Under the pieces are notes generated by a model that was not told the origin of the DNA, did not search any database, and saw nothing but the letters and a program-made list of their open reading frames with translations. 64,000 bases of DNA, from assembly GCA_017306015.1 (NCBI GenBank), contig JAFKJK010000007.1:434001-498000 (forward strand). Reading direction: 5' to 3'. Position numbers and translations under genes: made by a program. Of this stretch, positions 1-8,561 are shown one piece after another (position 1 is the stretch's first letter; each line of letters opens with the position of its first letter). This DNA is from Propionibacteriaceae bacterium. Its GTDB lineage: Bacteria > Actinomycetota > Actinomycetes > Propionibacteriales > Propionibacteriaceae.

Positions 1-1156
1 GCATGGGGTGGATCTTGTCGGCCGCCGCGTGCAGGACCGACGGCCGGACGGTGATGTCGACCAGCCGCGTCCGGCCGTTATGGGACGGGTACTCCTCGCT
101 CAACCGGTAGTCCAGGCCCATCTCGGCCAGGATCGCGAGTTCGACGTCCAGGAACTCGATCGGCGCGCGCTGGATGGTGAGCTCGGAGTTGGTGACGATG
201 GCGGCGGTCAGCAGGCTCATCGCCTCGATCGGGTCCTCGGAGGGGGAATAGGTGACGTCGGCCTCGATGTGGCCGCGTCCATGGACGACCAGCGTGGTGG
301 TGCCGATGCCGTCGACCGCGATGCCCAGGTCGTTGAGGAAGAAGCACAGGTCCTGGACCATGTAGTTGCTCGAGGCATTGCGGATCTCCGTCCGCCCCGG
401 GAAGAGGGCAGCGGCCATCAGGACGTTCTCGGTGACGGTGTCGCCGCGCTCGGTAAGGGTGATCCGGAGGTTCTCCTGCTGCACGTCGGCCACCTCGGAG
501 TGGTAGTAGCCGCGGGTTGTCGCCACCGCGAGACCGAAGTGCCGCAGGGCGTGCAGGTGGGGGGTGATCGTGCGGGCGCCGAGGTTGCAGCCGCCGGCGT
601 ACGGCAGGTCGAAGGTGGACTCCGAGTGCAGCAGCGGGCCGAGGAACATGATGATGGAACGGGTCCTGCGGGCGGCGGCCACGTCCATGTTGGCCAGGTT
701 GAGGCGCTCGGGACGGATCAGTTCCAGTTCGCTCTTGTCCTGGGACCAGGTGGCCCGGACGCCGATGCTGGTCAGTACTTCGAGCAGCCGGTTGACCTCC
801 TCGATCTGGGCGATCCCGCGCAGCACGGTGCGTCCCCGGTTGATCAGGGACGCGCACAGCAGCGCCACGGCGGCGTTCTTCGAGGAACGCACCTCGATGG
901 CCCCGTGGAGGGTGACCGGTCCCTGGATCCGCAGGTGCGTCGGACCGCCGGGGCCCGGGGTGATCAGGGGACTCTCCAGCGCACCCGCGATCCGGTTGAT
1001 CATCTCCAGGCTGAGGTTCTGGCCGCCGGACTCGATCCGGTGCACGGCGCTCTGCGAGGTGCCGAGCACGTCCGCCAGCTCCTGCTGGGTCAGGCCGCGC
1101 TGTTTTCGCGCGTCCCGAATGAGCGTGCCGATACTGCGGGGGAGGAGTTCCGTCAC
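1..1156 (-). CDS. XRE-domain MurA-like enolpyruvyl transferase (partial)
   Basis: The gene starts at GTG 1156 (in-frame TAA just upstream, AAGGTGG as ribosome site) and runs off the left edge, so its C-terminus is missing. Residues about 5-65 form an XRE-type helix-turn-helix ([20 protein letters not shown]). From about residue 80 the protein is a UDP-N-acetylglucosamine 1-carboxyvinyltransferase fold, with the SSKNAA substrate motif and the loop AGGCNLGAR, which carries the cysteine equivalent to the catalytic Cys of MurA. The family transfers enolpyruvate from PEP to UDP-GlcNAc in the cytoplasm for peptidoglycan. The fused HTH suggests a second, self-regulating MurA-type enzyme and not the housekeeping copy; that is inference. 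It is divergent from lpd and shares a 12-72 nt control region with it. Confidence 0.85.
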   Translation of the reverse strand, partial: MTELLPRSIGTLIRDARKQRGLTQQELADVLGTSQSAVHRIESGGQNLSLEMINRIAGALESPLITPGPGGPTHLRIQGPVTLHGAIEVRSSKNAAVALLCASLINRGRTVLRGIAQIEEVNRLLEVLTSIGVRATWSQDKSELELIRPERLNLANMDVAAARRTRSIIMFLGPLLHSESTFDLPYAGGCNLGARTITPHLHALRHFGLAVATTRGYYHSEVADVQQENLRITLTERGDTVTENVLMAAALFPGRTEIRNASSNYMVQDLCFFLNDLGIAVDGIGTTTLVVHGRGHIEADVTYSPSEDPIEAMSLLTAAIVTNSELTIQRAPIEFLDVELAILAEMGLDYRLSEEYPSHNGRTRLVDITVRPSVLHAAADKIHPM

Positions 1157-1168
1157 AAGGCCACCTTA

Positions 1169-1187
1169 TCTCACATGGGATATGAGA
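1169..1187. promoter_or_regulatory. Inverted repeat in the murA-like/lpd divergent region
   Basis: TCTCA at 1169-1173 and TGAGA at 1183-1187 form a short dyad 13 nt upstream of the GTG of the XRE-MurA gene. Its position suits an operator bound by that protein's own HTH domain. Function is inferred from position only. Confidence 0.35.
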
Positions 1188-1227
1188 CGCACCCGGGAGG
1201 GCACGTCACCGCCCCGGAGGGCGGCGC

Positions 1228-1233
1228 TAGAGT
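1228..1233 (+). promoter_or_regulatory. -10 box of lpd, leaderless arrangement
   Basis: TAGAGT lies exactly 7 nt before the ATG of the lipoamide dehydrogenase, and no Shine-Dalgarno sequence is present between them. This implies transcription starting at or next to the start codon. Confidence 0.5.
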
Positions 1234-1240
1234 GACCAGC

Positions 1241-2641
1241 ATGACCCAACACTTCGACGTTGTCGTACTCGGTGCCGGCCCCGGTGGCTACGTCGCCGCC
1301 ATCCGCGCGGCCCAACTGGGCAAGAGCGTCGCGGTGATCGAGAAGCAGTGGTGGGGAGGGGTGTGCCTGAACGTGGGCTGCATCCCGACCAAGGCTCTGT
1401 TGCGCAACGCCGAGATCGCGCACATCTTCACTCGTGACGCCGACATGTTCGGGATCGAGGGCGAGGTCAGGTTCAACTACGAGACCGCGTTCAGCCGGAG
1501 CCGGACGGTGTCCGACCGCATGGTCAAGGGCGTCCACTTCCTGATGCGGAAGAACAAGATCACCGAACTGGACGGGTGGGGGACGTTCACCGGCCCGAAG
1601 GCCATCAGCGTCGCCGCCGCGGACGGCAGCCAGACCGAGGTGACGTTCGACGCCTGCATCATCGCGGTCGGCGCGACCACCAAGCTGCTGCCGGGCACCC
1701 AGCGCAGCGCGCGGGTGTTCACCTACGAGGAGCAGATCCTGTCTGCCGACCTGCCGGCGTCCATCGTCATCTGCGGCGCCGGCGCGATCGGCACCGAGTT
1801 CGGCTACGTCCTGGCGAACTACGGCGTGGACGTGACCATCGTGGAGTACCTCGACCGGATGGTGCCGAACGAGGACGCGGACGTGTCCGCCGAGCTGGCC
1901 AAGGCGTACCGCAAGCTCGGGGTGAAGGTGATGACGGCCACCAAGGTCGACGCCATCGAGGAGACCGACTCCGGCGTCCGGGTGCGGGTCAGCCCGGCCG
2001 GCGGGGGAGAGGGGCAGGTGCTGGAGGCCGAACGCGTGCTCCAGTCGCTGGGCTTCGCACCGCGGACGGAGGGCTACGGCCTGGAGAACACCGGGGTCGC
2101 CCTGACCGACCGCGGGGCGATCGCGATCGACGACTACATGCGCACCAACGTCGAGGGCATCTACGCGATCGGCGACGTCACCGCGAAGCTGATGCTGGCA
2201 CACACGGCCGAGGCGCAGGGCGTGGTCGCCGCCGAGACGATCGCCGGCGTCGAGACGATGCCGATCAACTACACGATGGTGCCGCGGGCGACCTACTGCC
2301 AGCCGCAGGTGGGCTCGTTCGGCTACACGGAGGCGCAGGCGAGGGACGCGGGTTACGACGTCAAGGTCTCCAAGTTCCCCTTCAGTGCAAATGGAAAGGC
2401 GCAGGGACTGGGGGATACGACCGGTTTCGTGAAAGTCGTCGCCGACGCCCGCTACAACGAGTTGCTCGGCGCCCACATGATCGGCCCGGACGTCTCAGAA
2501 CTCCTGCCGGAACTCACCCTGGCCCAGCTCTGGGACCTGACCGCTGACGAGGTCGGACGCAACATCCACGCGCATCCGAGCCTGTCCGAGGCGCTCAAGG
2601 AGGCCGTCGAGGGCATCGCCGGCCACATGATCAACCTCTGA
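1241..2641 (+). CDS. lpdA: Dihydrolipoamide dehydrogenase (E3)
   Basis: This 466-residue flavoprotein reoxidises dihydrolipoyl groups of 2-oxoacid dehydrogenases and of the glycine cleavage H protein, passing electrons to NAD+. Visible features are the N-terminal FAD-binding GAGPGG (residues 11-16), the redox disulfide CLNVGC (Cys42/Cys47), a central NAD-binding [10 protein letters not shown], the second FAD motif YAIGDV, and the C-terminal HAHPSLSE with the catalytic His. Length matches the family. The ATG at 1241 is chosen because the flavin fold starts at once and a -10 box lies 7 nt upstream; the open frame extends much further 5' but overlaps the divergent MurA-like gene. The glycine cleavage H and P genes occur further along the window and could use this E3. 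Confidence 0.93.
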   Translation: MTQHFDVVVLGAGPGGYVAAIRAAQLGKSVAVIEKQWWGGVCLNVGCIPTKALLRNAEIAHIFTRDADMFGIEGEVRFNYETAFSRSRTVSDRMVKGVHFLMRKNKITELDGWGTFTGPKAISVAAADGSQTEVTFDACIIAVGATTKLLPGTQRSARVFTYEEQILSADLPASIVICGAGAIGTEFGYVLANYGVDVTIVEYLDRMVPNEDADVSAELAKAYRKLGVKVMTATKVDAIEETDSGVRVRVSPAGGGEGQVLEAERVLQSLGFAPRTEGYGLENTGVALTDRGAIAIDDYMRTNVEGIYAIGDVTAKLMLAHTAEAQGVVAAETIAGVETMPINYTMVPRATYCQPQVGSFGYTEAQARDAGYDVKVSKFPFSANGKAQGLGDTTGFVKVVADARYNELLGAHMIGPDVSELLPELTLAQLWDLTADEVGRNIHAHPSLSEALKEAVEGIAGHMINL

Positions 2642-2724
2642 AAGCCGGGGTGTCCTCCAACGGGGTGACCGAAACCCTCGAATCTGCGCCAATACGGAGG
2701 AAATGATCACCGGGTCAACAATCA

Positions 2725-2898
2725 ATGGCTAGATTGAGCGCCGTGATGAGGGGGAGTGAGCGGGGCGCGACAGCAGTCGAGTACGCCATCATGGTGGCCA
2801 TGGTGGCTGCAGTGATCGTCACTGCCGTCACCTACTTCGGATTCCAGACCTCGTCGTTGTTCGTGCCGGTCTCGGACTTCTTCACCAGCCACCACTGA
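2725..2898 (+). CDS. Flp/Fap-type pilin
   Basis: A 57-residue protein with the type IVb (Flp) pilin signature: a short basic leader, then GATAVEYAIMVAMVAAVIV, the Gly-x-x-x-x-Glu-Tyr prepilin site followed by a hydrophobic helix. Flp pilins are cleaved by a TadV-type peptidase and assembled by the Tad secretion system on the cell surface. No tad assembly genes are next to it. A TadE-like protein lies about 13 kb away. The start is uncertain: ATG 2725 gives a 14-residue leader, and in-frame ATG 2746 would leave only about seven. The nearest strong ribosome site (GGAGG at 2696-2700) sits before an out-of-frame nine-codon reading frame beginning at 2703. Confidence 0.75.
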   Translation: MARLSAVMRGSERGATAVEYAIMVAMVAAVIVTAVTYFGFQTSSLFVPVSDFFTSHH

Positions 2899-3049
2899 GT
2901 CGCTCCCTGGCCCGAGCCTCAGGCTCGCCGGCATCCGCTGCGGGATCCCTCGGTTCCACCACCCACTCCACCGTCGGACCCGGCGTGACTTCATGTCCGA
3001 TAAGCGACATTATGACATTACGCGACCTGAGACCAGCCTGGCCTGCACA

Positions 3050-3541
3050 ATGACGTCCATGGACGATGTCCCTGCCCCCATCCGGACGCTCCAGGCACTC
3101 GGCCTGCCCTTCCGTGTCCACCGGCACCCGCCGGCACGGAATTTCGACGAACTCCACCTCACCGGCCTCGACGTCGACTCCTCGGCCAAGACCCTGGCGT
3201 TCGTCCTCGGCGACGGCGCCGTTGCGCTCGCGGCGATCCCCGGACGCGGCCGGCTGCGCTACGGCAGCCTGGCGGCCGCGCTCGGCGTCCCGCGCGCATC
3301 CCTCAGTCCGGCCGCCCCGGACGACCTGGAACGGCTCGACATGACGCCGGGCGGCGTCTCTCCGATCAGCGATTCACCCGGCGTCCGGCTCGTGCTGGAC
3401 GTCTCCCTGACCGGCCTGGACGTGCTGTACTGCGGCGGCGGCCGGCCCGAACTGTCCATCGAGATCACCCCCGACGCGCTGCTCCAGGCCATGCCGGGCG
3501 CGATCCTGGCGGGTCTCTGTGACAGCCCCCGCCCCGACTGA
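3050..3541 (+). CDS. YbaK/ProX-type aminoacyl-tRNA deacylase
   Basis: A 163-residue single-domain protein of the YbaK/ProX/EbsC family, which hydrolyses mischarged tRNAs in trans. Supporting features are the N-terminal VHRHPPARNFDEL, the SAKTLAFVLGDG segment with the conserved lysine, and the RASLSPAAPDDLERL and TPGGVSPI motifs followed by a beta-rich end. The start could be ATG 3050 or ATG 3059; both lack a strong ribosome site. An upstream in-frame ATG at 2993 would add a poorly conserved tail. It stands alone on the plus strand and converges on the HAD phosphatase. Which amino acid it edits cannot be told from the sequence. Confidence 0.8.
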   Translation: MTSMDDVPAPIRTLQALGLPFRVHRHPPARNFDELHLTGLDVDSSAKTLAFVLGDGAVALAAIPGRGRLRYGSLAAALGVPRASLSPAAPDDLERLDMTPGGVSPISDSPGVRLVLDVSLTGLDVLYCGGGRPELSIEITPDALLQAMPGAILAGLCDSPRPD

Positions 3542-3565
3542 GTTCAGGCTCCAAGCTAAACTCAG
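3538..3565. terminator. Convergent hairpin between deacylase and HAD genes
   Basis: CTGAGTT (3538-3544) and AACTCAG (3559-3565) form a perfect 7-bp stem with a 14-nt loop. It overlaps the deacylase stop codon and lies 21 nt after the HAD stop. It probably ends transcription from both sides; there is no clear T run. Confidence 0.45.
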
Positions 3566-3585
3566 TGAAGTTAAGGCCACAGGCT

Positions 3586-4407
3586 TTACTGGAGTGCCAG
3601 AAAGGCCGGCGACTCCCCCACCAGCGCTTCCAGGACGTCGGCGAGCCCGTCCTCGGCCACCGGTGCCGTGACCTCGTCAGCAGCAGCCAGGACGGCGTCC
3701 GGCGCACCGCCCATCGCGACGCCCCGGCCGGCCCAGCGCAGCAGGTCGAGGTCGTTGTAGTCGTCGCCAACGGCCAGCACCTCCGCGGGCTCCAGGCCGA
3801 GCCAGTCGGCCAGGGCCGCCGCGCCCGACGCCTTGGACACCGCGGCCGGCACGAGGTCAAGCCACGCCGCGAGCCTCGATGGCAGGCCCACCACGGTCGC
3901 CGGCAGCTCCACCTCCTCCAGCAGCGGAAGGATCTCCGCGCTGGTGCGGTCCGGCCAACGCAGCACGGCTTTCGTCACCGAGCCGGCCAGGACCTCGTCC
4001 AGCGGAGCCTCCCTCTCGGCGACGAGTTCTCCCGGCGGGAACGGCCCCGTCGTCAGGTAGGTGTCGTCCCGCCAGGACGCCACGATCGCGCCGGGAATCG
4101 CCCGGAGAACTCCCGCGACGGCCGCCGCGGGGTCGAACGTCACCTCCTGCAGGACCTCACAGCCGCCAGGTACGTCCCCGAACCGCGCCAGCACCGTCCC
4201 GTTGTTGCACACGGCCCAGGCGTCGCGCAGCCCCAGGTCCAGGACCAGCGGCTGCACTCCCGGTGCCGTCCTGCCGGTCGCGAAACCCACGAGCAGGCCC
4301 GCCTCGACGGCCGACCGCACTGCCGTCCGCACCCGGTCGGTCACGCGCTCCCGGTCAGGAGCAAGGAGCGTGCCGTCAACGTCGCAGAGCACCAGGCGAA
4401 CAGTCAC
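3586..4407 (-). CDS. HAD-superfamily phosphatase (Cof/IIB type)
   Basis: A 273-residue HAD hydrolase. The N-terminal motif I is CDVDGTLL, with nucleophile and acid Asp; motif II is in FATGRT; the late motif GDDYNDLDLLRWAG is the typical IIB motif IV, followed by AMGGAPDAV. The central insert is the C2-type cap. Members dephosphorylate sugar phosphates, cofactors such as pyridoxal phosphate or FMN precursors; the substrate here is unknown. It is divergent from the SatD-like gene, from which it is separated by an 85-nt promoter region. Confidence 0.85.
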   Translation of the reverse strand: MTVRLVLCDVDGTLLAPDRERVTDRVRTAVRSAVEAGLLVGFATGRTAPGVQPLVLDLGLRDAWAVCNNGTVLARFGDVPGGCEVLQEVTFDPAAAVAGVLRAIPGAIVASWRDDTYLTTGPFPPGELVAEREAPLDEVLAGSVTKAVLRWPDRTSAEILPLLEEVELPATVVGLPSRLAAWLDLVPAAVSKASGAAALADWLGLEPAEVLAVGDDYNDLDLLRWAGRGVAMGGAPDAVLAAADEVTAPVAEDGLADVLEALVGESPAFLALQ

Positions 4408-4457
4408 CCGGGCAGCCTATCGATGCCCGATCCGGACATCGGACACCAGCCAACCCC

Positions 4458-4486
4458 TTGCCTGATTCAGTGACGTGGCTTAACTT
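4458..4486 (+). promoter_or_regulatory. Promoter of the satD-like operon (leaderless)
   Basis: TTGCCT (4458-4463) and TAACTT (4481-4486) are separated by 17 bp and end 6 nt before the ATG at 4493. Transcription would therefore start at or next to the start codon, and the adjacent GGAGG is too close to the ATG to act as a ribosome site. Confidence 0.6.
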
Positions 4487-4492
4487 GGAGGA

Positions 4493-5158
4493 ATGAAGGA
4501 TGCAGACTTCACTTTCGCGATCATCGCCGACCAGGTCTCCAGCCGCACCGGCGCGGACGCCGTCCCGCACGCCCTGGCGCAGCTGGCCGATCTGGACTGC
4601 GTCCTGCCCTTCGAACGGACGGCCGGCGACGAGGTCCAGGCGCTGCTCGCCGCACCGGACGCGGTCGTCGACGCCGTCGTGAGGCTGACCAGGTTGTCCG
4701 GCTGGCGGATCGGCGTCGGCGCGGGGACCGTGGACGCGCCGCTCCCCTCGTCCACCCGGGAAGCCCGGGGACCCGCCTACCTGGCGGCACGGGAAGCGAT
4801 CACGGCGGCCCGCCGCCAGCCGACCGACTTCGCGCTCCGCCTGCCCGCCGCCGTCGGTGGCGACGGCTACGGTGAAGTCCTCGACGCCGCCGCGGACGCC
4901 GAGACCGCGCTCTGGCTGCTCCGCGGGACGCTCGCCCGCCGCAGCCGGGAGGGATGGGAGCTCATGGACCTGCTGGATGCCGGCCTGACCAGCGCCGAAG
5001 CCGCCGAGCGCCTCGGCATCTCCCGGTCGGCGGTGAGCCAGCGCCTCGCCGCGTCCGCCCGTGAGGAGGGAGCGCGCGGAACCCGGCTCGCCGCTCGGCT
5101 GCTGGGACGCGTCCAGGTGCTGGGTGGACAGCCAGCCGAGCTGGGTGGACGGCCATGA
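4493..5158 (+). CDS. satD: SatD-like protein with C-terminal HTH
   Basis: A 221-residue protein resembling the SatD family. An N-terminal alpha/beta domain (FAIIADQVSSR; later GDEVQALL and WRIGVGAG) resembles nucleotide-cyclase-like folds. A C-terminal helix-turn-helix (about 160-195, SAEAAERLGISRSAVSQRL) would bind DNA. SatD was named from a streptococcal acid-tolerance locus; its biochemical role is not settled. The gene overlaps the downstream membrane-protein gene by 4 nt (ATGA), so the two are translationally coupled, as SatD genes commonly are with a small membrane protein. The ATG lies 6 nt after a good -10 box, suggesting a leaderless mRNA. Confidence 0.72.
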   Translation: MKDADFTFAIIADQVSSRTGADAVPHALAQLADLDCVLPFERTAGDEVQALLAAPDAVVDAVVRLTRLSGWRIGVGAGTVDAPLPSSTREARGPAYLAAREAITAARRQPTDFALRLPAAVGGDGYGEVLDAAADAETALWLLRGTLARRSREGWELMDLLDAGLTSAEAAERLGISRSAVSQRLAASAREEGARGTRLAARLLGRVQVLGGQPAELGGRP

Positions 5159-5577
5159 ACCCGGTCTGGGCGATCGTCCTGAAATGCCTGGTGATCGCTG
5201 CCCTCGGCGCCGCGGCCGTGTTCGCCGGCAGTCCCCTGGTTCGCCGGGTCTTCCGGCTCGCCGACGCGCCTGCGGGCAAGACGACACCGGCCGGCGCGGC
5301 CGAGGTGGCCTCCCCCGGCATCCAGGCCGCCGCCTCCACGCTGCGCGGCGGCCACTGGATCGGCCTGCTGGAGCGCCTGGCGGTCTACGCGACCATCCTC
5401 GTCGGCTTCGGCGCAGGCATCGCCGTGGTGCTGGCCGTCAAGGGCCTCGCCCGCTACCCGGAGTTGCAGGCCACCACCACCGGCGCGGCCGAGCGATTCA
5501 TCATCGGCACCTTCGTCAGCGTCCTGTACGCAGCCGCCTGCGCGGGCCTGGCCTGGTGGCTGATCACCTTGTGGTGA
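5155..5577 (+). CDS. Small membrane protein coupled to SatD
   Basis: A 140-residue protein with three predicted membrane helices, at about residues 5-25, 72-95 and 112-138, joined by a polar loop. I do not recognise a family with certainty. It overlaps the SatD-like stop codon (ATGA), so it is translated from the same mRNA and probably works with SatD at the membrane. The stop lies only 4 nt from the stop of the convergent glucosidase gene. Confidence 0.7.
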   Translation: MNPVWAIVLKCLVIAALGAAAVFAGSPLVRRVFRLADAPAGKTTPAGAAEVASPGIQAAASTLRGGHWIGLLERLAVYATILVGFGAGIAVVLAVKGLARYPELQATTTGAAERFIIGTFVSVLYAAACAGLAWWLITLW

Positions 5578-5581
5578 GCCT

Positions 5582-7537
5582 TCAGCCCAGCCCCCGCCCA
5601 CCCGTCAGGCGCCAGACTCCGACGGCCGGACCGTCTCCGGAGACCACGAGGTGCTCGCCGTCGAAGGACAGCTCCGGCGTCCCGGCTGCACTCCCCCCGT
5701 ACAGCAGCTCGGGCCGCTCGCCGGCAGCCAGCAGCCAGCCGGGCAGCCGGGCACCCTCCCACGGCGCTCGAGCCAGCACCACCAGCACCGTCTCGTCCGC
5801 GGTCTCCCGCAGGTAGGCGGTCGCGTCGGCTGCGACCACGGCCCAGCGCAGGCCACCCTCGCGCAGCGCTCCACTCCCCCGCCGCAGCGCGATCAGGCTG
5901 CGATAGCGCGCGAAGGCGGACGCGTCCCAGCGCGAGCCGCCCCCGGTGCCGATCTGGTCCCACGGCATGCTCGTGCGGGCATGCTCCCCGTTGGTGCCCA
6001 GCGCTCCGCCCTCGTCCCCGGCGAACACGGCCGGGATCCCGGGATAGGTGAACAGCCAGGCCGCCCCCACCTCGACCAGTCGCGGGTCGCCGGTGATGGT
6101 GGCGATCCGCGCGGTGTCGTGAGAGCCCAGCATGTTCCACTGCCGGGAGTACAGCGCCCAGGGCACCGAGCCGTCGAAGTCGCGCATGGTCGCCACCACG
6201 TCCACCGCGGAACGCCTCGGGATGGGCAGCGGCAGGTCGGCGAACCGCAGGTCCGTGCCCGGCCGGGTGAGCCAGGACCACAGCGGCTTGATGAAACCCT
6301 GGTAATTCATCACCGACTGCCACCCGTCGCCGAGCTGGTCGTTGTACAGGTCGTAGAAGTGTTCGCCCACCAGCAGGCCGCCCACCGAGTCGACCGTGGC
6401 GCGAGCGGCTCGCGCCACGTCGGCGTAGTAGTCGTCGGCCGCGTACCGTCCGGTCATGTGGGCGACGTCGATCCGCCACCCGTCCAGCCCGAACGGCGGA
6501 CGCAGGAAGCGCCCCATCACCGATTCCGGACCGGTGACCATCCGGCCCCAGAGCTCCGGAGAGCCCCAGTTGAGCTTCGGCAGGGACGCCACCCCCAGCC
6601 ACGACACGTAGTCGAAGGGGACGCCGTCGACCTCGGTCTCCACCTCCGCGCCCCACTGCTCGGCCTGGGAGCGCTGCCAGCGCGCGAAGTCGACCGGGGC
6701 TTCCTGCGCCCAGTAGTAGAACCCGCCCTCGACCGAGTTCCGGTCCGCCAGCGCTGCCTGGAACCACTCGTGCCGGTCCCCGGTGTGGTTGGTGGTGAGG
6801 TCGCCGATCAGGTGCATGCCGCGCGCGTGGACGGCGTCCGCGAGCCGGGCGAGTGCCGCGTCCCCGCCCAGCGCGGGATCCACCCGCGCGAACGTGGACG
6901 CGTCGTAGCGGTGCGTGCTGCGCGCCGGGAAGAAGGGCGTCAGGTAGAGCAGGTTGACCCCCAGGTCCTGGAGGTAGTCGAGCCTGGCGGCGATCCCGTC
7001 GAGATCGCCGCCGAAGAACTGCCGGACGGCGGCGTCCCCCTCCTTCGCGGGCTCGTCGTCCCAGTCCGCCGGCACCGCCCACTCCGGGGCGGGACGGGCA
7101 TCGGCGGCAGCCGAGCGGGCGAACCGGTCGGGAAAGATCTGGTACCCGACGGCGTCTGCGGCCCAGTCCGGGGCGTCCGGGAACACCGTCACCCGGAAGT
7201 CGCCCACGTCCGAGACGTCCCGCGCGAACAGTCCCCGGTTGGTGAGCCACACGTAGTCCTCGCCCCGCCGCAGCAGCCAGCGGTAGCTCACCACCGGGTT
7301 GTCCACCGGCATCGTCACCGCGTACCACCGCTCGTGCGCGTCCTCGCGCTGCAGGCGGGCGGGCAGCTTCAGCGGGTCGCCGTCCCGCGAGACCCGCAGC
7401 AGCACCCCGGTCTCGCCGAAGCCCCTCGGGACGCGCAGCCGGACCTCCACGACGTCCCCGAGCGCGAACTGCCGGCCGTCGACGTACAGCCTCGAACCGT
7501 CGTGGTGCGGCAGGCCGAGCAGGTGCGGCGCAGTCAT
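5582..7537 (-). CDS. GH13 alpha-glucosidase / cyclomaltodextrinase-like
   Basis: A 651-residue glycoside hydrolase family 13 enzyme without a signal peptide, so cytoplasmic. An N-terminal beta domain (about 1-120) precedes the TIM barrel. The catalytic triad is visible: nucleophile Asp357 in GWRIDVAH, acid/base Glu392 in GEHF, and transition-state Asp474 in GSHDTAR. The region DLTTNHTG is conserved sequence II. The N-terminal domain and motif set resemble neopullulanase/cyclomaltodextrinase and MalZ-type maltodextrin glucosidases, which shorten imported malto-oligosaccharides. It is the last gene of a set with MalG, MalF and MalE-like transport genes on the same strand, 67 nt after MalG. Exact specificity is not readable. 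Confidence 0.88.
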   Translation of the reverse strand: MTAPHLLGLPHHDGSRLYVDGRQFALGDVVEVRLRVPRGFGETGVLLRVSRDGDPLKLPARLQREDAHERWYAVTMPVDNPVVSYRWLLRRGEDYVWLTNRGLFARDVSDVGDFRVTVFPDAPDWAADAVGYQIFPDRFARSAAADARPAPEWAVPADWDDEPAKEGDAAVRQFFGGDLDGIAARLDYLQDLGVNLLYLTPFFPARSTHRYDASTFARVDPALGGDAALARLADAVHARGMHLIGDLTTNHTGDRHEWFQAALADRNSVEGGFYYWAQEAPVDFARWQRSQAEQWGAEVETEVDGVPFDYVSWLGVASLPKLNWGSPELWGRMVTGPESVMGRFLRPPFGLDGWRIDVAHMTGRYAADDYYADVARAARATVDSVGGLLVGEHFYDLYNDQLGDGWQSVMNYQGFIKPLWSWLTRPGTDLRFADLPLPIPRRSAVDVVATMRDFDGSVPWALYSRQWNMLGSHDTARIATITGDPRLVEVGAAWLFTYPGIPAVFAGDEGGALGTNGEHARTSMPWDQIGTGGGSRWDASAFARYRSLIALRRGSGALREGGLRWAVVAADATAYLRETADETVLVVLARAPWEGARLPGWLLAAGERPELLYGGSAAGTPELSFDGEHLVVSGDGPAVGVWRLTGGRGLG

Positions 7538-7604
7538 CTTCCTCCTCGTGAGCGTGGCATGGCGTGGCTGTCGCGGGTGGCGACGACGACCGGTCCGGCG
7601 CGGG

Positions 7605-8561
7605 TCAGCCCTTCACGGCTCCACCGGTGAGCCCGGAGACGATGTACTTCTGCAGGAAGAGGAACAGCAGCAGGACCGGGAGCGCCGCGACGGCCGCCCC
7701 GGCCGAGAACAGCGTCAGCTCGGGCGCCCGGCTGTCGCCGACCAGGAGGTACAGGCCCATCGGTAGGGTCCAGTTCGACTGCGCCCCGCCGCCGAGCACC
7801 ACGCTGGCCAGGATGTACTCCCCGAAGGTGCCGATGAAGCTCAGCAGCGCGGTCACGGCCAGGATCGGGATCACCAGCGGGACGATGATCGTCCAGTACG
7901 TCTGGGCGTGGGTGGCGCCGTCGATCTTCGCCGCCTCGTCCAGCGAGTGCGGGATCGAGTTGAAGAAGCCGTACATCAAGAAGGTGTTCGCCCCGAGCGC
8001 GCCGCCCAAGTACACCGCGACCAACGCGACCGCCGACCCGGTGCCGAGGATCGGCACGACCTGCCCCAGGGTCGTCATCAGGATGAGGATCGCGACGAAG
8101 GCCAGCATCTGGGGGAACATCTGGATCACCAGCAGCGCGTTCAGGCCGAACCGGCGTCCGGTGAAGCGGAACCGGGAGAAGGCGTACGCGGCCGCCGCCC
8201 CCATCAGGACGGTGCCGATGGCGGTGACCGTCGAGATCCCCAGCGAGTTGCCGAACCACTGCCAGAAGTACTGGACCTTCGCGCACTTGTTCGCGTCGGC
8301 CGCGACGCTCGGATCGCACCCGAGCATCGCGTAGTTCTCCCAGGTGAAGGTCGCGAACAGGTTGTTCGCGTCGGTCATGGTGTTCTTGGTCGAGACCGAG
8401 GCCGAGATGACGTACACGATCGGGAACGCGGCGAACACCACGGCGACGACGCCCACGATGTGGCGCAGGCCGACGCTGCCGAACCACCGGCCGAAGCTCA
8501 TCCGGTTCTGCGTGGGGACGGCCGGAGCGTCGGTTGGACGGGACAGGGTCTGCGATGACAT
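7605..8561 (-). CDS. malG: Maltose-type ABC transporter permease MalG
   Basis: A 318-residue inner-membrane permease with six predicted helices and the EAA loop (EAAKIDGATHAQTYW, about residues 213-227) that docks onto the ATPase. It ends in the usual GLTGGAVKG tail of MalG proteins. The long extracytoplasmic loop after helix 1 contains two Cys. The start codon directly follows the malF stop (TAGATG). No ATPase gene is in the cluster; actinobacterial sugar importers often share a remote MsiK/MalK ATPase, which is the likely partner. Confidence 0.9.
   Translation of the reverse strand: MSSQTLSRPTDAPAVPTQNRMSFGRWFGSVGLRHIVGVVAVVFAAFPIVYVISASVSTKNTMTDANNLFATFTWENYAMLGCDPSVAADANKCAKVQYFWQWFGNSLGISTVTAIGTVLMGAAAAYAFSRFRFTGRRFGLNALLVIQMFPQMLAFVAILILMTTLGQVVPILGTGSAVALVAVYLGGALGANTFLMYGFFNSIPHSLDEAAKIDGATHAQTYWTIIVPLVIPILAVTALLSFIGTFGEYILASVVLGGGAQSNWTLPMGLYLLVGDSRAPELTLFSAGAAVAALPVLLLFLFLQKYIVSGLTGGAVKG

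Noticed and set aside
8..1240. Long plus-strand extension of the lpdA reading frame
   Set aside because: It overlaps the well-supported minus-strand XRE-MurA gene and shows no domain; the flavin fold begins at 1241.
4485..4492. GGAGG as ribosome site of the satD-like gene
   Set aside because: It lies 2 nt from the ATG and downstream of or within the predicted -10/start region, so it is probably not in the mRNA.
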